A stretch of DNA of 20,282 nt from an uncultured Coriobacteriaceae bacterium. GTDB taxonomy: Bacteria; Actinomycetota; Coriobacteriia; Coriobacteriales; QAMH01. Shown here piece by piece: positions 14,700 through 20,282 of this stretch. The position numbers and the translations under genes were made by a program. Position 1 is the stretch's first letter. Each line of letters opens with the position of its first letter. The notes beneath the pieces were generated by a model. It did no database searches, was not told the DNA's origin, and saw nothing but the letters and a program-made list of their open reading frames with translations. The stretch spans positions 1 to 20,282 of the forward strand of contig CACZSV010000100.1 of NCBI GenBank assembly GCA_902783925.1, read 5' to 3'.

Positions 14700-16214
14700 A
14701 TGATCAACGTTCTCGAGTGGCTTGAAGAAGATGCCCGTGTATATCCGGAGAAAGTAGCCTTTGCAGACGAAGCGGGGCAGGTGAACTACGAGCAGTTGCT
14801 GCACCATACGCGTTGTATCGGCTCGTATCTGGCGGCATGTACGGACGAATGCTCGCCCATTGCCTGCTATCTCGAAAAGAGCACGATTGCTATCAGCGCC
14901 ATGTTGGGCGCCGTCTATGCTCGTTGCTGCTACTGCGTCATAGACGTGCGCCAGCCGGCGCAGCGTGCCCGCGCAATGGCGCAAAAACTTGAGCCTGCGC
15001 TCGTTTTGGCAGACGATGCGCATTACGAAGAAGCTCAAGCTGTTTTTCTTGAGACCGGCCTCGAAGTCGTGTGTATCGAAGACATCATGAGCACGGCTAT
15101 AGACGAGTCGCTCTTAGCAGAGCGCCGCTCAAATGCGCTCGACTGCGACCCGCTGTATATCAATTTCACGAGCGGGAGCACGGGCACGCCCAAAGGGGTC
15201 GTCGTTGGCCATCGTTCCGTCATTGATTTCATCCAGTCATTCACGCGCATTTTCGGTATAACCCAAAACGACGTTATCGCGAATCAGGCGCCGTTCGACT
15301 TTGATGTCTCTGTCAAGGATATATACGGGTCATTGTGCTGCGGGGCAAGCGTCCAGATGGTTCCGCGCGAGTATTTCAGTGTCCCCACCAAGCTCATGGA
15401 CTTTCTCTGCGAACGTGAGGTGACAGTATGCACTTGGGCGGTGAGCGCCATGTGCTTTGTCTCGATCATGGGCGGTTTTGAATATCGTGTTCCCTCGACT
15501 ATCGCAAAGGTCATATTCAGCGGTGAGGTTATGCCTGTAAAGCAGATGAATGTCTGGAGAAAGCATCTCCCCGACGCGCTGTTTGCAAACGTGTACGGTC
15601 CAACGGAAGTGACCTGCAATTGCACCTATCAAATTATCGATGAGGACTACGATGACGGCGCCGTCATTCCCATGGGCGTTCCGTTTCCCAACGAGAAGGT
15701 GTTCCTGCTCGATGCCGAAAACCGACTCGTTGAGGAGCCGGGTGTAGAAGGCGAAATATGCGTTAGTGGAACGGCTCTCGCGCTCGGATACTACAACGAG
15801 CCCGAGAAAACGGCAGAAGTGTTCGTGCAAAACCCACTCAACCCCAGCTATGCCGAGACCATCTACCGTACGGGCGATATAGGGTCGTACGACGAGCGAG
15901 GGCGCTTTGTGTACGTGAGCCGCAAGGATCATCAGATCAAGCACATGGGCCAGCGTATCGAGCTGGGAGAAATCGATGCGGCGGTGCAGGCCGTCGACGG
16001 AGTGTCGCGCGCGTGCACGATATACGACAGCAGGCGCAAGAAAATCCTGCTGTTCTATACGGGCGACTGTGATAAAGACGCACTTGTCGATATACTGCGC
16101 GAACGACTGCCGCAGTATATGGTGCCCAACCGGACGCGACAGATAGACCAGATGCCTCTTACGAAGAACGGCAAGATTGACCGCGCGGCGCTTGCAAACA
16201 TGAAGAAGAAGTGA
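14700..16214 (+). CDS. Stand-alone amino acid adenylation enzyme, DltA-like
   Basis: The 504-residue protein is a complete single adenylation domain of the size typical for DltA. Motifs: FTSGSTGTPKGVV (156-168), APFDFDVSVKDIYGSL (197-212), YGPTEVTCNCTY (299-310), YRTGDIG (389-395), HQIKHMGQRIELGEI (411-425) and LTKNGKIDR (487-495, candidate catalytic K492). Family members form an aminoacyl-adenylate and load the amino acid onto a carrier protein. No carrier domain is fused, and no dltB, dltC or dltD is in the window. Its substrate could be D-alanine or another amino acid. It follows the antiporter stop by five bases and has a poor Shine-Dalgarno, so translation may depend on the upstream gene. 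A large antisense frame overlaps it without protein-like features. Confidence 0.88.
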   Translation: MINVLEWLEEDARVYPEKVAFADEAGQVNYEQLLHHTRCIGSYLAACTDECSPIACYLEKSTIAISAMLGAVYARCCYCVIDVRQPAQRARAMAQKLEPALVLADDAHYEEAQAVFLETGLEVVCIEDIMSTAIDESLLAERRSNALDCDPLYINFTSGSTGTPKGVVVGHRSVIDFIQSFTRIFGITQNDVIANQAPFDFDVSVKDIYGSLCCGASVQMVPREYFSVPTKLMDFLCEREVTVCTWAVSAMCFVSIMGGFEYRVPSTIAKVIFSGEVMPVKQMNVWRKHLPDALFANVYGPTEVTCNCTYQIIDEDYDDGAVIPMGVPFPNEKVFLLDAENRLVEEPGVEGEICVSGTALALGYYNEPEKTAEVFVQNPLNPSYAETIYRTGDIGSYDERGRFVYVSRKDHQIKHMGQRIELGEIDAAVQAVDGVSRACTIYDSRRKKILLFYTGDCDKDALVDILRERLPQYMVPNRTRQIDQMPLTKNGKIDRAALANMKKK

Positions 16215-16303
16215 AAGTGCCAACCAATCCCGTACATTCGCACCAGCTGGTGGTAACGTACTCGCCCGAGCAATGAACCAGCAATACGAAGGATGCACGA
16301 TTC

Positions 16304-16894
16304 ATGGCGAACCACCGCGCATACGAAGAAGACGACAACCTTATTGATTGGAGCGCTTTTGATGAGAGCGCTCAACCTGCTATCGAATACGACGGAAGCA
16401 AGCAGCTGCGCGTTGTGTCGATAGTGCTGCTGTTTGTGGCCGTGGCGGGTATCGCCCTTGGCGTCATGGAATTCAATTCTGTCTCGAGCGTTGCTTCGCA
16501 AGCGGCCAGTGGGGGCGCTCTTGCGGCGGCGGGCATAGCGTCGTTTGCCAAGCCAGTGCTGCTCATGTTCTTTGGCTTGCTCACCTTCATTCCCGCGGCA
16601 TTTGGATTCCAGACAGCAAAAAGCCCTGTCGTGTTTGTCACGCCGACCGTTCTCGGACTGGCGGGAATCGTAGTTTCGGCCCTCGGCGCGATTGCCTCTC
16701 TTGTTGGCGGTGCCCTTTCTAGTGCTTTTGATCCGGTGCTTACAACGTATATGCTCGTTTGCACGATTGTGGCTGTGGTGTACCTAGTCTTTGTGGTGCG
16801 CGTGCATAAGGCTGCAAATGCCGCAGGCGGAGTGCCACAGAGAAAACGCCCCACCAAAGAAGAGCTCTGGGACGAAGATAAGATCTGGCGGTAG
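16304..16894 (+). CDS. Hypothetical membrane protein, four predicted helices
   Basis: I do not recognise a family. The 196-residue product has an acidic cytoplasmic N-terminus (EEDDNLIDWSAFDE), hydrophobic segments at about 36-55, 84-102, 110-137 and 145-166, and a charged C-terminus ending KRPTKEELWDEDKIWR. It has no signal peptidase site. A GAAGGA about 11 bases upstream is a weak Shine-Dalgarno. It lies 89 bp after the adenylation enzyme in the same direction and may belong to that transcript, but no promoter is obvious and function cannot be inferred. Confidence 0.82.
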   Translation: MANHRAYEEDDNLIDWSAFDESAQPAIEYDGSKQLRVVSIVLLFVAVAGIALGVMEFNSVSSVASQAASGGALAAAGIASFAKPVLLMFFGLLTFIPAAFGFQTAKSPVVFVTPTVLGLAGIVVSALGAIASLVGGALSSAFDPVLTTYMLVCTIVAVVYLVFVVRVHKAANAAGGVPQRKRPTKEELWDEDKIWR

Positions 16895-16899
16895 GGAAG

Positions 16900-16921
16900 T
16901 GCGATAACCTTCGTTAGCGCA
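16900..16921. other. Hairpin after the four-helix membrane protein gene
   Basis: TGCG-A-TAAC, loop CTTC, GTTA-G-CGCA makes an eight-pair stem with one internal A/G mismatch, six bases after the gene stop. The next T-run is 12 bases away, so it is at best a weak terminator. Confidence 0.45.
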
Positions 16922-16937
16922 TGTATCCGTCACTTTT

Positions 16938-17175
16938 TTCGAATTACTGACGATTTTGCATATTTTTGCCTCTTCTTTGGCAAAAAAATCGAATTACTGA
17001 CGATTTCGATGCAGACAAGACGGCAGTGAGAGGGCCTGGATTATCAAAGGCCAAGCGTATGGATGTGGCAGATTGTGCTGCCAGCCAGCGTGAAGCACAA
17101 AATCGTCAGTAATTCAAAAAAGATGGCAAATTATCGGTGAAGATCAGTAAAAATCGTCAGTAAATCGAATTTATT
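16938..17175. repeat. Four-copy inverted motif element in a 410-bp gene-free region
   Basis: The 13-bp core TTACTGACGATTT occurs at 16944-16956 and 16994-17006 in the plus orientation, and its exact complement AAATCGTCAGTAA at 17100-17112 and 17151-17163. Spacing inside the pairs is 50 and 51 bp, so the arms are an imperfect inverted repeat of about 70-80 bp around a 93-bp centre. The centre holds two small hairpins (GGCCT/AGGCC and GGCAG/CTGCC). A degenerate fifth copy, TCAGTAA, sits at 17144-17150. I see no gene in 16895-17304. It may be a MITE-like insertion or a cluster of protein-binding sites. Confidence 0.75.
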
Positions 17176-17239
17176 GGCAGCTGTCTTCGGCATATTTCTG
17201 CTTGCCAGGGGACTTTTATGCGAAAAAACAGAATATTTA

Positions 17240-17268
17240 TTGACAGATAAGTTAGCTCTACCTAATAT
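17240..17268 (+). promoter_or_regulatory. feoA promoter
   Basis: A perfect TTGACA (17240-17245) and TAATAT (17263-17268) are separated by exactly 17 bp. Initiation would be near 17275, about 30 bases before ATG 17305. Confidence 0.75.
17247..17265 (+). promoter_or_regulatory. Putative DtxR/IdeR-family metal-repressor operator at feoA
   Basis: ATAAGTTAGCTCTACCTAA matches 14 of 19 positions of the DtxR/IdeR consensus TTAGGTTAGSCTAACCTAA. It fills the gap between -35 and -10, where a bound repressor would block RNA polymerase. Fe(II)-bound regulator would shut the transporter off when iron is plentiful (inference). Half-sites AAGTTAGC recur at 17282-17289 (reverse) and 17593-17600. Confidence 0.6.
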
Positions 17269-17304
17269 GCAGTTCATAGTTGCTAACTTCTAGAGGGGGT
17301 CATA

Positions 17305-17535
17305 ATGACACTCGACGATATCAGGCCAGGCGAAAGCTGCACGGTGGTGAAGCTCAACGATACGGGCGTCACGCGTCGTCGTATTATGGATATGGGCATC
17401 ACCAAGGGTGCGGAAATTACCGTTAAGAAGGTGGCGCCGTTGGGCGATCCCGTCGACATGACCGTTCGTGGCTACCACCTCTCGCTTCGCAAATCCGACT
17501 TGCAGCAGATCGAGGTCGAGAGCGTTTCCGCGTAA
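17305..17535 (+). CDS. feoA: FeoA ferrous iron transport accessory protein
   Basis: The 76-residue single SH3-like FeoA domain is of normal length. It carries the pattern PGESCTVVKLN, RRRIMDMGITKGAEITV and PVDMTVRGYHLSLRKSDLQQIEV, typical of FeoA. It is a small cytoplasmic partner thought to modulate FeoB. A GAGGGGG Shine-Dalgarno precedes ATG 17305. The promoter contains a DtxR-like site, and a terminator-like hairpin separates it from feoB, 102 bp downstream. Confidence 0.95.
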   Translation: MTLDDIRPGESCTVVKLNDTGVTRRRIMDMGITKGAEITVKKVAPLGDPVDMTVRGYHLSLRKSDLQQIEVESVSA

Positions 17536-17559
17536 TTACAGATATGCAAGAATTACAAG

Positions 17560-17586
17560 AAAAGCAGCTGCGGCTGTTTTTCTTTT
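17560..17586 (+). terminator. Terminator-like hairpin between feoA and feoB
   Basis: AAAAGCAGC (17560-17568), loop TGCG, GCTGTTTTT (17573-17581) pair over nine positions with one G-U and lead into a T-rich run. It could end much of the feoA transcript, giving more FeoA than FeoB. Confidence 0.7.
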
Positions 17587-17592
17587 GCACAC

Positions 17593-17614
17593 AAGTTAGC
17601 TAATGCTGACTAAA
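17593..17614 (+). promoter_or_regulatory. Possible second metal-repressor site upstream of feoB
   Basis: AAGTTAGCTAATGCTGACTAA repeats the AAGTTAGC half-site of the feoA operator and has a TTAG-N10-CTAA dyad. It matches the DtxR/IdeR consensus at only about 11 of 19 positions. A possible -35 TTGCAC (17585-17590) lies beside it, but no clear -10 is seen. Confidence 0.35.
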
Positions 17615-17637
17615 TTTCGAAAGGGGATCTTTTTCAC

Positions 17638-20282
17638 ATGGCAACCACGATAGCATTGGTGGGTAACCCGAATTCTGGCAAGACTACCTTGTTTAATCAG
17701 CTTACGGGCAACCATCAATATGTTGGCAACTGGCCCGGGGTTACGGTCGAGCGTAAGACAGGTACGCTGAAGGGCAACAAAGAAGTCGAATTCGTCGACC
17801 TCCCTGGCATTTATTCGCTCTCTCCGTATTCGAACGAGGAGGTTGTTGCACGCGATTATCTTTCTGAGGGAAACCCCGATGCAATCATCGACATCGTCGA
17901 TGCGTCGAACCTCGAACGCAATCTGTATCTCACCACGCAACTCATGGAATTTGGCATTCCCGTTGTCGTTGCGCTCAATCAGATGGATATCGTCAAGAAG
18001 CGCGGCTACACCATTAAGTCAAAGGAACTGTCCGAACGCCTGAATCTGCCCGTTGTCGAGATTTCAGCGCTGAGAGGCGACGGGATCGAGGATATCACAG
18101 CTGCCGCGGTCAGAGCGGCTAAGGAGGGCAAGGCCCCACAGCACGTGTCGTTTGCCGCGGAGCTCGAAACCACGCTCAAGCAGATCGAAGAGAAGGTTCC
18201 AGCATTCGTTCCGGAAAAACTCAAGCGCTACTATGCGATTAAGCTCTACGAGGGCGACGAAAAGGCTATAGAAGACCTCAAGGTAAAGGTTGATGTCGAC
18301 AGCATCATCCTCGAATCCGAGTCCCTGTTTGACGACCGTTCCGATGCGGTTATTACTAACGAGCGCTTCCGCTACATCACTGGCTTTATCAGCTTCGTGC
18401 AGAAACGCGCGATTTCTGGTGCAACCATCTCCGAGAAAATCGACAGCGTTCTTACGCATCGCGTCTTCGCGCTGCCCATCTTCGTTGTGATCATCTCTCT
18501 TATCTATTTCCTCTCCATCAGCACTGTCGGAAAATATGCCACCGACTGGGCAAACGACGGCGTGTTTGGCGATGGGTGGTATCTCGACCCGTTGGCCATC
18601 GTCACGAACGAAGGTACCGCCCAGTCAAAGCTCGATGCGGCAACGGAGCCCTACGCTGAGGCGCAAGTTGCAATTGTGAACTATATCGCTGCGGCTGAAG
18701 AAGCCGGGGTTGACACATCTGCGATAGCTGAGTACTACGACGAAGAAGCGGTGAAGGAAAAAGGTCTCGATCCAGAGTCAGATGAGTTCAAGACCATCCT
18801 TGCTAAATTCGAGAAGGATGCAGCCGAGGCGGGTGTCGTTGCCCAGTATCCTGTTGTGGACGAAGAGGCAGCGAAAGAGACTGACTACTACGTCTACTAC
18901 GGCGAAGCCGCTAAGGCAAAAGCCGAAGCGCTGGCCGATGCTCGTAACGAAGAGATTAAGAGTCAGGGCCGATCCGAAGCTGTAGAGGCAGTCGTCTATA
19001 ACTTCGATGGCGAGGTCGTGGATGAAGAGTCCGGAGAGAAGGTCGCGCAAGGCGTTGGTGTTCCCGCACCGCAGGAACCGAGCGCCTACGGCCTCTGGAT
19101 TCCGGGTATCCCGGTGATAGTCAGCGATGCGCTCATGGCCGTTGGGTGTGCTGATTGGCTGTACGACCTCATCATGAACGGCATCATCGCCGGTGTTGGT
19201 GCGGTGCTCGGCTTCGTGCCCCAGATTATGATCCTGTTCTTCCTGCTCGCGATTCTCGAAGGTTGCGGCTATATGGCGCGCGTCACCTTCATCCTCGACC
19301 GCATATTCCGCAGGTTTGGCCTATCCGGCAAGACCTTCGTCCCGATGATCGTGGGCACGGGCTGCGGCGTACCTGGTGTTATGGCATCACGAACTATCGA
19401 GTCTGAATCTGCACGGCACCTCACGGTTATGACGACCACCTTCATGCCGTGCTCCGCAAAGCTCCCGATCATCGCGCTCATTTCCACGGCCGTCTTTGGT
19501 GGCGTGTGGTGGGTTGCTCCTCTGGCATACTTCATGGGCATCGCGTCCATCGTCGTGAGCGGCATCATCTTGCGCAAGACGCGCCCATTCCTCGGCGAAG
19601 TCACCCCGTATGTCATGGAGCTCCCCGAGTATCGTCTGCCGCGCTTTGTCGACTTGCTGCGCAGCATGTGGGAACGTGCGTGGGCATTCATCAAAAAGGC
19701 CGGCACCATCATCTTGCTGGCGACCATCGTCGTGTGGTTCCTTACCAATTACGGTATCTTTGAGGGCCGGTTCATGCGAGTTGGCGAAGAGCTCATGGAT
19801 TACTCCTTCCTCGCCTACTTTGGCAATTCCTTCGCGTGGATTTTCACGCTGCAGGGCTTCAACAACTGGGAGTGTGCCTCTACGGTTATCACAGGCCTCA
19901 TCGCCAAAGAGAACGTTATCGGCACGATGGCAATTGTCTATGGCGGCGACCCGAGCATCGCGTGGTCTTCTGCGTACATGGTTTCGCTTGCCGAGACTAC
20001 GGGTGCTGTGGCGCTCGTGCCGGTTGCGGCGTTCGCCTTCATGACTTTCCAGCTGCTCTGCGCTCCGTGCTTTGCCGCAATGGGCGCCATCAAACGCGAG
20101 ATGGGCGGCTTCAACAAATGGTTCTGGGCAGCGATTGGCTGGGAGTGCGGCTTTGCGTTCGTCATCTCGCTGATCATCTACCAGATTGGCGCGTTGGTTA
20201 CGGTTGGCGCCTTTGGTGTCGGTACGGTTATTGCCTTTGTCTGCATCGCTGCAATCATCTACGGATTGTTCCGCAAGGCATC
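17638..20282 (+). CDS. feoB: FeoB ferrous iron transporter, large extracytoplasmic insertion, C-terminus cut by window edge
   Basis: 881 residues are visible and the frame runs off the right edge. The N-terminal G domain has GNPNSGKTT (9-17), DLPGIYS (54-60), NQMD (114-117) and SALRG (143-147). A helical GDI-like region follows (about 165-270). The membrane part starts near 275 and has NGIIAGVGAVLGFVPQI (514-530), GTGCGVPGVMASRT (573-586) and MPCSAKLP (603-610), the gate motifs of the family. After the first helix (about 275-297), residues about 301-490 form an Ala/Glu-rich loop, much longer than the few dozen residues usual here. ATG 17638 has AAGGGGA ten bases upstream. It moves Fe(II) into the cell using GTP-driven or GTP-gated transport. 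Confidence 0.95.
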   Translation, partial: MATTIALVGNPNSGKTTLFNQLTGNHQYVGNWPGVTVERKTGTLKGNKEVEFVDLPGIYSLSPYSNEEVVARDYLSEGNPDAIIDIVDASNLERNLYLTTQLMEFGIPVVVALNQMDIVKKRGYTIKSKELSERLNLPVVEISALRGDGIEDITAAAVRAAKEGKAPQHVSFAAELETTLKQIEEKVPAFVPEKLKRYYAIKLYEGDEKAIEDLKVKVDVDSIILESESLFDDRSDAVITNERFRYITGFISFVQKRAISGATISEKIDSVLTHRVFALPIFVVIISLIYFLSISTVGKYATDWANDGVFGDGWYLDPLAIVTNEGTAQSKLDAATEPYAEAQVAIVNYIAAAEEAGVDTSAIAEYYDEEAVKEKGLDPESDEFKTILAKFEKDAAEAGVVAQYPVVDEEAAKETDYYVYYGEAAKAKAEALADARNEEIKSQGRSEAVEAVVYNFDGEVVDEESGEKVAQGVGVPAPQEPSAYGLWIPGIPVIVSDALMAVGCADWLYDLIMNGIIAGVGAVLGFVPQIMILFFLLAILEGCGYMARVTFILDRIFRRFGLSGKTFVPMIVGTGCGVPGVMASRTIESESARHLTVMTTTFMPCSAKLPIIALISTAVFGGVWWVAPLAYFMGIASIVVSGIILRKTRPFLGEVTPYVMELPEYRLPRFVDLLRSMWERAWAFIKKAGTIILLATIVVWFLTNYGIFEGRFMRVGEELMDYSFLAYFGNSFAWIFTLQGFNNWECASTVITGLIAKENVIGTMAIVYGGDPSIAWSSAYMVSLAETTGAVALVPVAAFAFMTFQLLCAPCFAAMGAIKREMGGFNKWFWAAIGWECGFAFVISLIIYQIGALVTVGAFGVGTVIAFVCIAAIIYGLFRKA

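Noticed and set aside
15330..16298. 322-residue minus-strand frame opposite the adenylation enzyme
   Set aside because: The plus-strand frame has every adenylation core motif, whereas this one shows none of any family.
16963..16986. TTTTTGCC/GGCAAAAA hairpin as a bidirectional terminator
   Set aside because: The stem has only three GC pairs and the rest is T/A runs within the repeat element; no adjacent gene end calls for it.
16944..17163. CRISPR-like array
   Set aside because: The 13-bp repeats are too short and lie in opposite orientations with unequal spacers and no cas genes.
17218..17250. Ten-codon ATG frame ahead of feoA as a leader peptide
   Set aside because: It overlaps the -35 box of the feoA promoter, so it would not be on the feoA transcript.

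Overview
The window looks like a core-genome segment of an actinobacterium of the class Coriobacteriia, probably an Eggerthellaceae-like gut or oral anaerobe. This is inferred from moderate GC, the protein set (anaerobic FeoAB, a DinG exonuclease-helicase, DUF4013 and BFN proteins, a Memo-AMMECR1 fusion) and a mix of Shine-Dalgarno-led and apparently leaderless genes. The genus cannot be fixed from the sequence.

Layout. Positions 1-2653 read leftward: a Memo/LigB-AMMECR1 fusion (cut by the window edge), an AI-2E-family permease starting at TTG 2491, and tRNA-Ser(CGA). From 2815 genes read rightward: a lipoprotein barnase-type RNase with its barstar inhibitor, a conserved unknown protein, a DUF4013 membrane protein with a long charged tail, and an overlapping SAM methyltransferase. 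Then come tRNA-Glu(TTC), purine nucleoside phosphorylase and a bifunctional-nuclease (BFN) protein. The BFN gene abuts, stop to stop, a leftward DinG-type exonuclease-helicase (8042-10969). Rightward again: a membrane diguanylate cyclase, an NhaC antiporter joined to a stand-alone DltA-like adenylation enzyme, and a four-helix membrane protein. A 410-bp gene-free stretch with a four-copy inverted motif precedes feoA and feoB (cut by the right edge).

How genes work together. The barnase/barstar pair is a secreted, membrane-tethered nuclease with cytoplasmic immunity; its conserved catalytic residues align with barnase without a gap. FeoA/FeoB form a ferrous iron importer whose promoter carries a good DtxR/IdeR-like operator. 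FeoB has an unusual insertion of roughly 150-190 residues after its first membrane helix. The other genes are mostly housekeeping.

The items most worth a second look are the four-copy repeat element before feoA, the FeoB insertion, the lipo-barnase/barstar pair, the C33 in tRNA-Glu, and the orphan DltA-like enzyme beside NhaC.
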